This document shows positions 10,582 to 20,854 of a stretch of 64,000 bases of DNA, one piece after another. The DNA is from Shewanella waksmanii ATCC BAA-643. GTDB lineage: Bacteria; Pseudomonadota; Gammaproteobacteria; Enterobacterales; Shewanellaceae. The notes under the pieces are model-generated. The model saw only the letters and a program-made list of their open reading frames with translations. It made no database searches and was not told where the DNA came from. A program made the translations under genes and the position numbers. Positions within the stretch are counted from its first letter, which is position 1; each line of letters opens with the position of its first letter. The stretch spans positions 1 through 64,000 of the forward strand of contig NZ_JAEH01000030.1 of assembly GCF_000518805.1 (NCBI RefSeq). Reading direction: 5' to 3'.

Positions 10582-11289
10582 ATGAAAACTAGATTGCGCC
10601 TATATAGTCAGTCAAAGAAAGTTTGCCAGCTGAGCTTAGTGGCACTGACTTTAGGCATATCATGTCTTTATGCTTCTCCGACACAAGAACTTGATGCCAG
10701 TCATATCATAACAACGTTAGAGTCTCGTTATGGTGAACGCGCGGGTAAACGTGTTAATGCCTGGTTCAACGTTTTAGAAGAAGCAAAAACACTGAGCGAA
10801 ATCGATAAGGTCACTAAAGTGAATAACTTTTTTAACCTTTTTCGCTTTGTGGATGACATCAAACTCTGGGGAGAAGCCAACTATTGGGCTACTCCTATGG
10901 AGTTTATTGGCGTCAATGGCGGTGATTGTGAAGACTTCTCCATTGCAAAATACTTCACTTTGCTGCAACTGGGTCTACCTGAAGATAAGTTACGCATCAC
11001 TATGGTTAAGGCCACCAGTGTTAATCAATACCATATGGTATTGGCGTACTACGAAACTCCTGGGGCCATCCCTTTAGTTTTAGACAATTTAGATAGAAAA
11101 ATTAAGCCGGCAACACAGCGCACTGATCTCATTCCAGTGTACAGTTTCAACGGTCGACAGTTATGGCTTAACAAAGAAAAAGGACGAGGTGTTCTAGCGG
11201 GCTCTTCAAAGCGGCTCGCTAAATGGAACGAACTCAAAGACAGATTAGGCGTAGAGCGCTTGCGTATGCCTATATTAAGATTGGAGTAG
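10582..11289 (+). CDS. bpfG: Periplasmic transglutaminase-like cysteine protease (BpfG/LapG)
   Basis: A 235-residue secreted protease of the LapG family, which cleaves the N-terminus of the adhesin and releases it from the surface when c-di-GMP is low. The catalytic triad fits Cys116 (in GGDCEDF), His151 (in YHMVL) and Asp168 (in LDNLD). The acidic residues flanking the Cys (Asp115 and Glu117) match the calcium-binding positions described for LapG. A signal peptide occupies about the first 35 residues. The gene sits directly upstream of its predicted inhibitor, BpfD. Confidence 0.92.
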   Translation: MKTRLRLYSQSKKVCQLSLVALTLGISCLYASPTQELDASHIITTLESRYGERAGKRVNAWFNVLEEAKTLSEIDKVTKVNNFFNLFRFVDDIKLWGEANYWATPMEFIGVNGGDCEDFSIAKYFTLLQLGLPEDKLRITMVKATSVNQYHMVLAYYETPGAIPLVLDNLDRKIKPATQRTDLIPVYSFNGRQLWLNKEKGRGVLAGSSKRLAKWNELKDRLGVERLRMPILRLE

Positions 11290-11296
11290 TTAGGAA

Positions 11297-13219
11297 ATGA
11301 CACTGTTTCGACAGATATACTCGTTGTTGTTTGGTTTGTTCTTAGTGGTTGTTGCGAGCTTAGGTTACGTGCAATTTACCGAGACCCAAAACTTCCTTAC
11401 TAAGCAAATGGAATCTGATTTAAATAACACCAGCCATAGCTTAGGCATTATGCTCGTCCCTGACTTAGAAGCCGGAGATATTGTTGGCGCTGAGACACTG
11501 ATTAATGTCATTTTTGAAGGTGGCTATTATCAGCAAGTTAAGCTGACCTGGTTAGTCGATGGCAAACAGCAAGTTTGGCAAAATCCAATAGAAATCGACG
11601 GCGTACCGCAATGGTTTATTGATTTAGGCTTTTTCAAAACCATTAAAAAAGAAAGCGTGATTACCTCTGGCTGGATCCAGTTAGCCCGCCTTGAAATTAC
11701 AGCGCACCCTGGTTTTGGCTACCATGAGCTATGGCGTACCATGAGCAACGCGATTATGGTGTTCGCTATTTTGTTTTTACTTGCCATTGTACTCGCCCGA
11801 GTTGGGTTATCGTGGATACTTAAACCCCTACATGATATCGCTGAACACGCAAAGGATATTGCGCAACGCAAATTTGGCCCTGAACTCGATATCCCAAAAA
11901 CCTCTGAATTAAAATCTGTGGTGACCGCCTTTAATAGCATGTCACAACAGCTTAAGCAGGTCTTTAGTTCACTAGATGAAGAAGTCACCGAGCTGCGTAA
12001 GAAAAACTTGGTAGACCAAGTGTCTGGATTGCCGAACCGCCAATACATGATGGGCCAAATAAACAGCTGGTTAAGCGAGCCTTCAAACGGTGCTTTGCTA
12101 CTGGCTAAGTTTGATTGGCTGGAAGAAGTGCACAGTAAGTATGGCTACCAAGTGCGTGATGAGACCATTCGCTTACTGTCTGAGAAAATGACCCAACACT
12201 TAGATGGCGTCGCACCCTCTATCATTGCCCGAATTGCGGCCTATGAGTTTGCTTTCCTGCTACCCAGTGCAGAGCATGAACAGACCAGCAAATATCTACA
12301 GAGTCTTATTCGCACCGTAAATCAAGAGATGTCGAAAGCTGGCTGCAAGCCAAATGAGAATTTTGCCATTGGTCTGGCAGAGCGTTTAGGACAAATGACC
12401 GTATCTGACATTTTGGCACAAACCGATAATGCCCAACAAAAAGCTATCCAAGAAAACAAAGTATTCCATTGGTTTGAGACCAATGAAAAACAACTGTTTA
12501 CCCGCGAGCAATGGCGCGAGCATTTGGGTAAGGCCATCTCGACCAAAAAATTCCAATTCAAATGGCAACCGGTACAATTTAATGGCAACAGAGGCGTGGT
12601 TCAGCGTGAACTCTATTGCCAGGTAACGATTGGCGATAAAGTTATCCATGCCGGCCAGTTTATGCCCTATGTTGAATTGCTGTCATTAGGCTCAATGTTA
12701 GATAGAAGTTTAATTGAAACCGTAAATGAAAAGCACCTGTTAGACCGTAATTATGAGCCCATCGCCATTAATTTGACCTTCCAAAGTCTAAGTGACCTGA
12801 GCTTCCATGACTGGTTGAAACAGTTCTTGCGCACTACGCCATTGGCTGAGCGAATGTGCTTTGACATACCCGAAGCCGGTATCTATAGCGACCCTGAAGC
12901 CTGTGAGGCCTTGTGTGCCATTATCCGTGACAGCGGCGCCCACTTTGGTATCGATCATTTCGGTCGCCAATTTGGCTCAATGGCATACCTGCAGTCACTT
13001 AGGCCGACATACGTCAAGCTGGATCAATCTTTCGCGTATTATGACGAAAGCCAACACAGCAGTGAGCTATGCCGAGCACTTGTGAACGTTGCCAGAGGAC
13101 TCGACATCCAAATCATCGTCACTGGTATCCAAGAAGAGCAGCAGCTTAAACGATTTGAGCCATTAAAAACCGATGCTTATATGGGCTTTATCACCCCACC
13201 AGAGAAAATCGAGTTATAG
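11297..13219 (+). CDS. bpfD: c-di-GMP receptor controlling the adhesin protease (BpfD/LapD)
   Basis: Inner-membrane receptor of 640 residues. There is a transmembrane segment at about residues 7-25, a periplasmic output domain, a second membrane segment at about 150-170, a HAMP linker, a GGDEF-like domain and an EAL-like domain. Both catalytic motifs are degenerate: AAYEF replaces GGDEF (about residue 313), and the EAL position reads ELY (about 435). This is expected of LapD, which binds c-di-GMP in the EAL-like domain and sequesters LapG in the periplasm rather than making or degrading the nucleotide. It follows bpfG by 7 bases. The start is preceded by TTAGGAA. Confidence 0.92.
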   Translation: MTLFRQIYSLLFGLFLVVVASLGYVQFTETQNFLTKQMESDLNNTSHSLGIMLVPDLEAGDIVGAETLINVIFEGGYYQQVKLTWLVDGKQQVWQNPIEIDGVPQWFIDLGFFKTIKKESVITSGWIQLARLEITAHPGFGYHELWRTMSNAIMVFAILFLLAIVLARVGLSWILKPLHDIAEHAKDIAQRKFGPELDIPKTSELKSVVTAFNSMSQQLKQVFSSLDEEVTELRKKNLVDQVSGLPNRQYMMGQINSWLSEPSNGALLLAKFDWLEEVHSKYGYQVRDETIRLLSEKMTQHLDGVAPSIIARIAAYEFAFLLPSAEHEQTSKYLQSLIRTVNQEMSKAGCKPNENFAIGLAERLGQMTVSDILAQTDNAQQKAIQENKVFHWFETNEKQLFTREQWREHLGKAISTKKFQFKWQPVQFNGNRGVVQRELYCQVTIGDKVIHAGQFMPYVELLSLGSMLDRSLIETVNEKHLLDRNYEPIAINLTFQSLSDLSFHDWLKQFLRTTPLAERMCFDIPEAGIYSDPEACEALCAIIRDSGAHFGIDHFGRQFGSMAYLQSLRPTYVKLDQSFAYYDESQHSSELCRALVNVARGLDIQIIVTGIQEEQQLKRFEPLKTDAYMGFITPPEKIEL

Positions 13220-13309
13220 CAATAAGCTAGGCATCGCGTGAGCAGTCATCGTGATGCCGAGCCAACAAGGCAGCAAGCAAGATAGTCGCTAAGGACGACT
13301 TGAGCACTT

Positions 13310-13585
13310 ATACCAATCAGTATAAGAATTTGATCGACTCAGCGCGATTGTTGGCAAACGAGTTCAAAGCGAATAGCTGATGCAGTGTTAACGAGCTGAA
13401 CCGTAGAACCACTATGCTCTTCACTCGTTGCAAGCCGCATGGATGCGGTGAATGTCATTAATGCACGACTATAAGGATATAGGAGGTAGAGTAACGCTGG
13501 AGCAGTTACCGAGGAGCATTTAATGACTTTGTCTCAGAACCGCGAAACTCTCGCTCGGTGACTCAATGTTTATACTGATTGGTAT
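13310..13585. mobile_element. MITE-like element, copy 1 (276 bp)
   Basis: A non-coding 276-bp element bounded by perfect 16-bp terminal inverted repeats (ATACCAATCAGTATAA at 13310-13325, its complement at 13570-13585). Its inside is closely related to the reverse complement of the element at 31770-32131. No open reading frame of useful size is present, so movement would need a transposase supplied elsewhere. The rest of the gap between bpfD and the tRNAs holds an imperfect GGCATC/GATGCC hairpin at 13230-13258 and the tRNA terminator. Confidence 0.8.
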
Positions 13586-13615
13586 GATATTGAAACTCGG
13601 CATTATAGCTTGGAT

Positions 13616-13650
13616 ACAAAAAAGCCCTTCGAATTATCGAAGGGCTTTTT
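13616..13650 (-). terminator. Terminator of the tRNA cluster (bidirectional form)
   Basis: A 12-bp stem (AAAGCCCTTCGA / TCGAAGGGCTTT) with an ATTA loop is flanked by A and T runs on either side. It lies just downstream of tRNA-Pro, the last tRNA in the minus-strand cluster, and could also stop rightward transcription. Confidence 0.85.
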
Positions 13651-13669
13651 CATCACTATCTTTAAGAAG

Positions 13670-13746
<77 letters not shown>

Positions 13747-13762
13747 AACATAGGGGGAAAAG

Positions 13763-13839
13763 TGGGGTGACTGATGGGACTTGAACCCACGACAACCGGA
13801 ATCACAATCCGGGGCTCTACCAACTGAGCTACAATCACC
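13763..13839 (-). tRNA. tRNA-His (anticodon GTG)
   Basis: The reverse complement gives a tRNA with anticodon GTG, encoded CCA, and the extra 5' G (G-1) opposite C73 that is diagnostic of tRNA-His. The acceptor stem is GTGATTG/CAGTCAC with one G-T pair. Confidence 0.96.
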
Positions 13840-13876
13840 ACTGTGTACTTTTCTTGCTAACAAGCTCTTTTCCAAC

Positions 13877-13953
13877 TGGTGCACCCAGAAGGATTCGAAC
13901 CCTCGGCCTCACCCTCCGGAGGGGTGCGCTCTATCCAGCTGAGCTATGGGTGC
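13877..13953 (-). tRNA. tRNA-Arg (anticodon CCG)
   Basis: The reverse complement folds as a 77-nt tRNA with acceptor GCACCCA/TGGGTGC, encoded CCA and anticodon stem-loop CACCC-CTCCGGA-GGGTG, giving anticodon CCG. It is first in the cluster. Just upstream on the minus strand, a TACTATA hexamer-like box followed by a GC-rich stretch could be a stringently controlled -10 region; this is weak evidence. Confidence 0.96.
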
Positions 13954-14170
13954 CTGCCTTGTTAGCGCCGCATATAGTAGGGATAAATTAACGGCGCGTC
14001 TATAGTAAAGCTAACTTTTTTTGCTCATTTGCTCAAGTTTTAGCTAATTGATCTAAATATAATCATGAAACAGTCAAAATAATGACTTGGATCTGATTTT
14101 TTTTCATGCTATTTATACCTATTAACCCCAAATCCTAGTCTAAAAAATAATTATAGCGATTGGCGGAGCC

Positions 14171-16813
14171 ATGTTTAGGGATGACAGACACCCACACTCA
14201 GAGATTGAGGTGGGGCGATTACACAAAAGGATTGCTCGCTTAAAGGCACTTGCACTTAAGTATAAGCGCGCAGAAATAACCCAAAATGCTCTATTAGAGA
14301 TATCGAACCTAGCAGCTAAGGTCAATTCGACCGAGCAGTTTTACTCCGGTATTCATAATACATTGAGCAAGCTTTTGCCTGCCGATAATTTTTTTGTGGC
14401 CATTGTTAACCCACAAACCCAGCGCATCGAACTGCCCTTTTTTATTGACGAAAAAGATTCGCACCCTAGCCTCATCTATCCCGACGAAGATATGTCACGC
14501 ACGCTCTATAGCGGCCTGACTGGCTACGTACTCAAAACGGGCCGGCCACTTCTGTGCGATGAGATAAAGTTCAATCAGTTGGTTGCTGATAAACAGATCA
14601 TGAGCCGAGGCACGGCTTGCCATCAATGGCTGGGTGTACCTATCTTTAATGGCAGTGAAACAGCGGGTGTGTTGGTAGTCCAAAGTTACCGCGAAGCCAT
14701 TAGTTACGGTGAAATAGAAGTTGAGCTAATGATTTTCATTAGCCAGCACATTGCCGGTGTATTTGAACGTATTCAACACCAACAACAACTAGAGCAAGCC
14801 ATTGAGCACCGCACTAAAGAGCTCAGTGTTGCTTATGACAAACTTAAGCAGGAAGTGTTTGAGCGCCGCCGCGCTGAACGCCTGCAAAAATCACTCTTTG
14901 AAATCGCTAACCTCTCCAACACGCGATTAAAGGTCGATGATTTCTACGCCGAGCTGCACCGGGTGATCAGTCACCTATTGCCAGCCAATAACTGTTATAT
15001 CGCATTAATAGATGAGAGCGGACGTCATATCGACTTCCCGTTTTATGTATCACAGCTCAGCGCGACCCCGCCACAAAAGCGACCATTGTCAGATGGGTTA
15101 ACCGAATACATTCTCAAGAATAAACGGCCTATGCTGCTCGACAGCAAAGATATCAGAACCTTGATTGAGGCCAATGAACTTTATGCTGAAGCACCGTTTT
15201 TAAATAAAACTGAAACCATCCACCAATGGATAGGGGTGCCACTGTTTATTCAAGGTATCGTTCGTGGTGCCTTAACGATTTACAGCTTCAGTATGTCGCA
15301 AAATTATCAGGCTAAAGATGTTGAGCTACTGACCTTTGTCTCACAACATATCGCCGCGGCAATTGAGCGTAAGTTATCAGCCGAGTCACTGCGCCGCAGC
15401 TATGAAGAGTTAGAAGATAAAGTCGCGCATCGTACCCAAGCTTTGGCCATGCTTAACCAAGATTTAGAAAAAGAGATAGCGCAGCGTTGCAAAGTTGAGC
15501 AGCAATTGGTCCATGATGCTAGTCACGATACGTTAACTGGCCTGCCTAACCGCGCCATGTTTATGGAGCGACTCAACCAGGCCATAAAACATGTTAGACG
15601 CCACGGACTTGACCGTTTTGCACTACTGTTTATCGATTTAGATCGCTTTAAGTTGATTAACGACACCTTAGGCCACCTCCAAGGTGACCGCTTTTTAATT
15701 GAAACCGCAAAACGATTACAGCAATGCATTCGAGACAACGACACCTTAGGTCGCATTGGCGGTGATGAGTTTGTGATATTGCTCGACAGCATTAATGAAG
15801 TCGAAGATGCCAAAGAAGTGGCCGAGCGAGTATTAACCAGTTTGTCGCGACCCTATGAAATTGGCGATCAAAGCTTTACCTCTGGTGCCAGTATCGGTAT
15901 CGCTTTTAGCGGCAAACAGAAAACCGATACCAGTGAGTCATTATTACGTGATGCTGATGCCGCAATGTATCAAGCTAAGTCTAAAGGTAAAGGCTGTTAT
16001 ATCATCTTTGATGAGCAGTCCCATACTCAGTTAATCAAAGACGTTGAGCTCGAGATTGAACTGCGCCAAGCTATCGCCGAAGACAAACTGGCCATTCAAT
16101 ATTTCCCAATAATGGATTTGACCAACGAGAACGTCATCGCCATTGAACCCACACTCTATTGGTTGCATCCTCAGCTAGGCAAAATCAAACAAGCCCAACT
16201 AAATAACATTGCCGAGCACTGTAATCTAACCAAAGAGCTTGATTTATATTTACTAGAGCAGCTCAATAAAGAGTACCCACAACTGCAAGCCAGCCCACTG
16301 GCCGATACTGGCTTGCATTTGACCATCGCTAGCCAACACCTCAAACATAAACATGCGGTACGTAAGCTAAAAAACCGTCTCAAGCAATGCCTGTTTAAGC
16401 CTGAAAATGTGTGGTTATTTTTCGATGAGAAAGAGTTTGTTCTTGATACTGAAAACCATATCAATGCGTTCGATCTATTGAAAAAGCTCAACATGAATCT
16501 GGCCCTTTGTGCTTATGGCACTGCCCATAGCGCACTAAGCAGCTTAACCTTCTTGCCGCTACGCGGTCTAAAGCTTGATTCTAGCTATGTTTCTCATCTA
16601 GAGCATGAACAACATCAACGCTTGCTTAAAGCCCATAATCTCAGTGCTCAAGCGCTTGAGCTGACCTTATTTGTTGAAGGGGTGAGCAGCGATATACAGC
16701 GCCAGCAACTGCTCAATTTAGGGGTAAAAGAGGGGCAAGGCCCGGCACTTGGCCGAGCTTTTGATATCAATGGGCTGGATAAAAAAAAATTTTTGCAAGA
16801 GATATGCGCCTAA
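14171..16813 (+). CDS. Diguanylate cyclase with two GAF domains and a degenerate EAL domain
   Basis: A soluble signalling protein of 880 residues. The order is GAF 1 (about 50-190), coiled coil, GAF 2 (about 240-385), coiled coil, a GGDEF domain with an intact GGDEF motif (about residue 531) and, five residues before it, an RDND inhibitory c-di-GMP site (RxxD). A C-terminal EAL-like domain (about 630-875) follows in which the EAL position reads EPT and the metal ligands look lost. It probably makes c-di-GMP in response to ligands bound by the GAF domains, with the EAL-like part structural or regulatory. A GGAG precedes the ATG. Its position beside the bpf operon suggests, but does not prove, a link to biofilm control. 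Confidence 0.88.
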   Translation: MFRDDRHPHSEIEVGRLHKRIARLKALALKYKRAEITQNALLEISNLAAKVNSTEQFYSGIHNTLSKLLPADNFFVAIVNPQTQRIELPFFIDEKDSHPSLIYPDEDMSRTLYSGLTGYVLKTGRPLLCDEIKFNQLVADKQIMSRGTACHQWLGVPIFNGSETAGVLVVQSYREAISYGEIEVELMIFISQHIAGVFERIQHQQQLEQAIEHRTKELSVAYDKLKQEVFERRRAERLQKSLFEIANLSNTRLKVDDFYAELHRVISHLLPANNCYIALIDESGRHIDFPFYVSQLSATPPQKRPLSDGLTEYILKNKRPMLLDSKDIRTLIEANELYAEAPFLNKTETIHQWIGVPLFIQGIVRGALTIYSFSMSQNYQAKDVELLTFVSQHIAAAIERKLSAESLRRSYEELEDKVAHRTQALAMLNQDLEKEIAQRCKVEQQLVHDASHDTLTGLPNRAMFMERLNQAIKHVRRHGLDRFALLFIDLDRFKLINDTLGHLQGDRFLIETAKRLQQCIRDNDTLGRIGGDEFVILLDSINEVEDAKEVAERVLTSLSRPYEIGDQSFTSGASIGIAFSGKQKTDTSESLLRDADAAMYQAKSKGKGCYIIFDEQSHTQLIKDVELEIELRQAIAEDKLAIQYFPIMDLTNENVIAIEPTLYWLHPQLGKIKQAQLNNIAEHCNLTKELDLYLLEQLNKEYPQLQASPLADTGLHLTIASQHLKHKHAVRKLKNRLKQCLFKPENVWLFFDEKEFVLDTENHINAFDLLKKLNMNLALCAYGTAHSALSSLTFLPLRGLKLDSSYVSHLEHEQHQRLLKAHNLSAQALELTLFVEGVSSDIQRQQLLNLGVKEGQGPALGRAFDINGLDKKKFLQEICA

Positions 16814-16876
16814 CCCACCGGCCATAAGCCCGCAATTCATCGCTAGCCACAGCCAGATGGATCGCTAAGCAGAAGG

Positions 16877-18889
16877 TTACTTTTTAAACATATCACGCAA
16901 GTTGGCAATATTAGCCTTACCGGCTTGCACACGTTGCTGCTCACTTTGCTGGGGTTTACGGTTTTCCCAAATCAAGTCGTCCTGGGGCAACTCCATTAAA
17001 AAGCGGCTTGGCTCGCAGCGCATCACCTCGCCAAATTGACGCCGCTCGCGACAAACAATAAACCACAACTCTTTTTGTGCTCGGGTGATACCTACGTAAG
17101 CGAGGCGCCGCTCTTCTTCAACATTATCTTCATCGATACTGCTTTGGTGCGGCAATATACGCTCTTCAGTTCCCACCATAAACACATAGGGGAACTCCAA
17201 CCCTTTAGAGGCATGCAAAGTCATCAATTGCACCTGATCGCCTGCTTCATCTTCACTATTGCGCTCCATCATGTCGCGCAAAGTCAGTCGCGTTACCACC
17301 TCAGGCAAAGTCATGCCTTCATCAAGCTCATCACCCTCTAACATCTCAGTCACCCAGCGATACAGCTCGGAGATATTTTTCATCCGCATTTCAGCGGCTT
17401 TGGCGCTGGTACTGGTCTCGTAGAGGTAATCTTCGTAATTAATATTTCGGATCAGATGCTTAACGGCTTCAACGGGCTCGCCACGGCTTGCATGCTCGCC
17501 AGTATCCACAATAAATTTGCCAAATTGATACAGCGACGACATGGCAGCGGGCGGCAAATGATGATTAAGCTCACTATCAAAAATGGCTTCAAACAAAGAG
17601 ATCTGTTTTTGATTAGCAAAGTTGCCCACGCGCTCTAAAGTAGCTGGGCCTATGCCCCGTTTAGGTAAGTTCACCACTCGCAAAAATGCATTGTCATCAT
17701 CAGGGTTTACCACTAAACGCAGGTAAGCCATGATGTCTTTAATTTCAGCGCGACCAAAAAATGAGGTACCGCCACTTAACTTGTAAGGAATACGGTTGGT
17801 CATCAACGCCCTTTCCAACAGGCGTGATTGATGGTTGCCTCGGTACAGAATCGCGTAATCACCAAATGAGGTTTTACCCACAAACTTGTGCCGAATCATC
17901 TCCGCAATGACTCGCTCAGCTTCCTGCTCTTCATTTGCCGCCATCAACACCCGCAGCGGCTCACCGTAGGCCAGCTCACTGAACAATGATTTATCGTAAA
18001 CATGAGGGTTATTGGCAATCAAAATGTTAGCGGCCCGCAAGATTCGCTGACTTGAACGGTAGTTTTGCTCCAACTTAATCAAACGCAGGGCAGGAAAGTC
18101 TTTGCCCAATAGCACTAAGTTCTGCGGCTTAGCCCCACGCCAAGAGTAAATGGATTGATCGTCATCGCCCACAACGGTAAAGCGTGCTCGCTCGCCCACT
18201 AGCAACTTCACCAATTCATATTGACTGGTGTTTGTATCTTGATACTCATCCACCAGCAAATATTGAATGCGTGTTTGCCAGCGCTGTCGCACTTCAAGGT
18301 TATGCCGCAGCAACAGTGTTGGCAGTAAAATGAGATCATCAAAATCGAGCGCATTGTAGGCTTTCATATGCTGGGCATAGCGCTGATATAACAAAGCAAA
18401 TAGCTGCGACTGCTCATCTTTAGCCGTCTTACGCGCTTGCTCCGGAATCATCAAATCACCTTTCCAATTGGAAATGGCGGTCATTAACGCACTCAACAGA
18501 TCTTTATCACCGTCTAGCTCATTTTCGGTCAGCTCTTTTAACAGTGCCAACGTATCTTGGTCATCGAATAAGGAAAAACCTGGTTTCAAGCCAACCACTT
18601 TGTACTCGCGCTTGATGATCTCTAAGCCTAAGGTATGAAAGGTTGATATCCATAAGCCCCGCGCTTCTTTACGCCCCATCGACTGCGCCACACGCTCTTT
18701 CATTTCACGTGCAGCTTTATTGGTAAAGGTGACCGCGGCAATATTGCGCGGTTTATAACCACACTTTTGCACCAAATAAGCAATTTTATTGATGATCACA
18801 CGGGTCTTGCCACTACCTGCACCAGCAAGTACTAAACAAGGGCCACTGACATAGTGTACCGCGTCATTTTGTCCGGGATTGAGCTTCAT
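16877..18889 (-). CDS. rep: ATP-dependent DNA helicase Rep
   Basis: Superfamily 1A 3'-5' helicase of 670 residues, close to the 673 of E. coli Rep, which helps replication forks restart and pass protein roadblocks. Visible motifs: Walker A AGAGSGKT (residues 22-29), [21 protein letters not shown] and the C-terminal motif [15 protein letters not shown] segment ([15 protein letters not shown]). The open frame extends 23 codons further upstream, but the family start fits the internal Met of MKLNPGQ at 18889, so that start is used. No strong ribosome-binding site is visible. It is transcribed alone and convergently with the GGDEF gene. Confidence 0.94.
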   Translation of the reverse strand: MKLNPGQNDAVHYVSGPCLVLAGAGSGKTRVIINKIAYLVQKCGYKPRNIAAVTFTNKAAREMKERVAQSMGRKEARGLWISTFHTLGLEIIKREYKVVGLKPGFSLFDDQDTLALLKELTENELDGDKDLLSALMTAISNWKGDLMIPEQARKTAKDEQSQLFALLYQRYAQHMKAYNALDFDDLILLPTLLLRHNLEVRQRWQTRIQYLLVDEYQDTNTSQYELVKLLVGERARFTVVGDDDQSIYSWRGAKPQNLVLLGKDFPALRLIKLEQNYRSSQRILRAANILIANNPHVYDKSLFSELAYGEPLRVLMAANEEQEAERVIAEMIRHKFVGKTSFGDYAILYRGNHQSRLLERALMTNRIPYKLSGGTSFFGRAEIKDIMAYLRLVVNPDDDNAFLRVVNLPKRGIGPATLERVGNFANQKQISLFEAIFDSELNHHLPPAAMSSLYQFGKFIVDTGEHASRGEPVEAVKHLIRNINYEDYLYETSTSAKAAEMRMKNISELYRWVTEMLEGDELDEGMTLPEVVTRLTLRDMMERNSEDEAGDQVQLMTLHASKGLEFPYVFMVGTEERILPHQSSIDEDNVEEERRLAYVGITRAQKELWFIVCRERRQFGEVMRCEPSRFLMELPQDDLIWENRKPQQSEQQRVQAGKANIANLRDMFKK

Positions 18890-19096
18890 GGATACGTTAT
18901 AACCAAGATAATCTAGAAAGGCTGTAAAGCAGGAATCATAGCAGAAACCACAGTGCAAACGAAAAGGTTCTATTGATTAACTGCAACTACACCAATTGTG
19001 GCTATATTTATTAACTGCGATCTCAAAAACTTAGCAAGCTAATTCTAAAATGATGCAAATTATTACTTGCGAGTGACTATACACATGACTACACTA

Positions 19097-19114
19097 TGAA
19101 TGAACGTTCATTCA
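19097..19114. promoter_or_regulatory. Palindromic operator upstream of tetR-RND operon
   Basis: A perfect 18-bp palindrome, TGAATGAACGTTCATTCA, ends 14 bases before the tetR start. TGAATGAA-type palindromes are classic TetR/AcrR-family operators, so this is the likely autoregulatory and efflux-operon operator. Confidence 0.75.
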
Positions 19115-19128
19115 TTCGTGGGTGATTT

Positions 19129-19725
19129 ATGTACAACAAACAAGACCGTATATTGCGTGCGGCAGAGAAGATCATCGCAAACGGTGGTATTCAGGGCCTG
19201 TCAATGCAGCATGTTGCCAACGAGGCCGGTGTGGCTGCTGGTACGATTTATCGCTACTTCAAAGATAAAAATGAGCTCATATTAACACTACGCCGAGATG
19301 TGTTAGCCCAAGTTGCTGAAGCGATCTTAGAGGATCATGACCAAGGTAATTTAGAGCAACGCTTTAAGCGTATTTGGATGAAAATGTACCACTACGGTAA
19401 ACAGCGTACGCCTGCCAACCTCAGCTATGAACAGTATGCTCACTTGCCTGAAAGCAATACGGATGAAATTCGTCAGATTGAATTACAACTGTTTGCGCCA
19501 TTGCTGCACCTTTTTGAAGAGGGGCTCAAACAGGGCAGTATTCAGCCGCTGCATCCACGCGCGCTGTATGCCTTGTCAATGGAGCCGGCGATGACCTTAG
19601 CCCGCGCTATCAGACGTGGACTCATCGAATACCAAACTGAAGAGATCGACTTGGCCTGCGAATTATGCTGGCAAAGCATCCAAGTAAAAACTGAACAACA
19701 CGCTAAAGGAGCGGTTCGGACATGA
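19129..19725 (+). CDS. TetR/AcrR-family repressor of the RND efflux operon
   Basis: A 198-residue regulator. The N-terminal helix-turn-helix (about residues 20-45, ending in AAGTIYRYFKDK) is typical of TetR proteins, and the C-terminal helical ligand domain is less conserved. It overlaps the start of the adaptor gene by 4 bases, so all three genes of the efflux operon are expected to share a promoter with the 18-bp palindrome at 19097-19114. The likely role is drug- or bile-type ligand-responsive repression of its own operon. Confidence 0.9.
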   Translation: MYNKQDRILRAAEKIIANGGIQGLSMQHVANEAGVAAGTIYRYFKDKNELILTLRRDVLAQVAEAILEDHDQGNLEQRFKRIWMKMYHYGKQRTPANLSYEQYAHLPESNTDEIRQIELQLFAPLLHLFEEGLKQGSIQPLHPRALYALSMEPAMTLARAIRRGLIEYQTEEIDLACELCWQSIQVKTEQHAKGAVRT

Positions 19726-20840
19726 AAAAATGGACAATGGTAATGCTAGTGATCGCCGTACTGGCATTTGGCTCTGTGATAGGTTTTAACCTTTTTGTTA
19801 AAGGCAAAATTGCTGACGCTATTGCAAACATGCCCGAGCCAGTATCGCCGGTGACTGCGATTGAAGTGCAATCAAGTCATTGGCAACCCACGATTAATGC
19901 AATTGGTTTTGTAGAACCTAACCAAGGGGTGACAATCTCCAATGAGTTAGCAGGCGTAGTGTCAGCCATTCGATTTGAAAACGGTACACAAGTCGAAGCC
20001 GGACAAATGCTGATTGAACTCGACTCCAAAGTCGAAAAGGCCAATTTAAAAAGTAAGCAAGTGCAGCTGCCCGCTGCCGAAGCAGACTTTAAAAGGCTCA
20101 CCAAGTTATACAAGCAAAACTCGGTATCTAAACAAGATTTAGACAATAGTGAGTCTAAGTACTTAGCGCTTTTAGCCGACAGTGAAAGCCTAAGTGCCAC
20201 TATCGGGCGTCGTGAAATTAAGGCTCCATTCTCGGGTTTAGTCGGTATTCGCAACGTTAACTTAGGTGAATATCTGCAAACTGGTACTGAAATCGTGCGT
20301 TTAGAAGATATTAGTACCATGAAGATTCGCTTCACTATTCCGCAAACCCAGCTATCCCGCATTGCGACTGGGCAAAAAGTGCATGTGTATGTTGATGCCT
20401 ACCCCACCGAGCCATTTGAAGGGGTGATTTCTGCCATTGAGCCTGCAGTGTTCTACCAAAGCGGCTTGATTCAAGTGCAGGCCCAAATTCCCAATACTGA
20501 CGCCAAATTACGCAGTGGCATGTTTGCCAAAGTGGATATCCTACTACCCGAGCTAGCAGAGCAAGTGGTATTGCCGCAAACAGCCATCAGCTTTACTTTA
20601 TATGGCGACTCTGTATACATCATTGAAGATAAAGAAGAAAATAGCGAAACAGTTAAACGTGTACAACAAGTGAATGTCACTGTAGTTGAACGTGATGAGC
20701 TCAATGCACTGGTGACTGGTGGCGTTAAAGCCGGAGATGTCATCGTGACATCTGGGCAGGTTCGCCTCAGTAATAACAGTAAAGTCGATGTGACGGAGGA
20801 TGATGCACTCACTCCCCCAGCCACACTGCCGCAATTATAA
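19722..20840 (+). CDS. RND efflux periplasmic adaptor (membrane fusion protein)
   Basis: A 372-residue MFP with an N-terminal membrane anchor (residues 5-24), a lipoyl domain around GVVSAIRFENGTQVEAGQ, a short helical hairpin (about 105-150), a beta-barrel domain and a C-terminal membrane-proximal domain. It would join the RND pump at 20855 to an outer-membrane channel. No TolC-type gene belongs to this operon, so the channel must be shared. It resembles MexH/VexC-like adaptors in length and hairpin size. Confidence 0.9.
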   Translation: MKKWTMVMLVIAVLAFGSVIGFNLFVKGKIADAIANMPEPVSPVTAIEVQSSHWQPTINAIGFVEPNQGVTISNELAGVVSAIRFENGTQVEAGQMLIELDSKVEKANLKSKQVQLPAAEADFKRLTKLYKQNSVSKQDLDNSESKYLALLADSESLSATIGRREIKAPFSGLVGIRNVNLGEYLQTGTEIVRLEDISTMKIRFTIPQTQLSRIATGQKVHVYVDAYPTEPFEGVISAIEPAVFYQSGLIQVQAQIPNTDAKLRSGMFAKVDILLPELAEQVVLPQTAISFTLYGDSVYIIEDKEENSETVKRVQQVNVTVVERDELNALVTGGVKAGDVIVTSGQVRLSNNSKVDVTEDDALTPPATLPQL

Positions 20841-20854
20841 CGGGGGGTTTGGCA

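Noticed and set aside
13310..13585. Element copy 1 as a CRISPR array or tRNA-linked integration site
   Set aside because: There are no regularly spaced repeats, and its ends do not copy any part of the adjacent tRNA genes.
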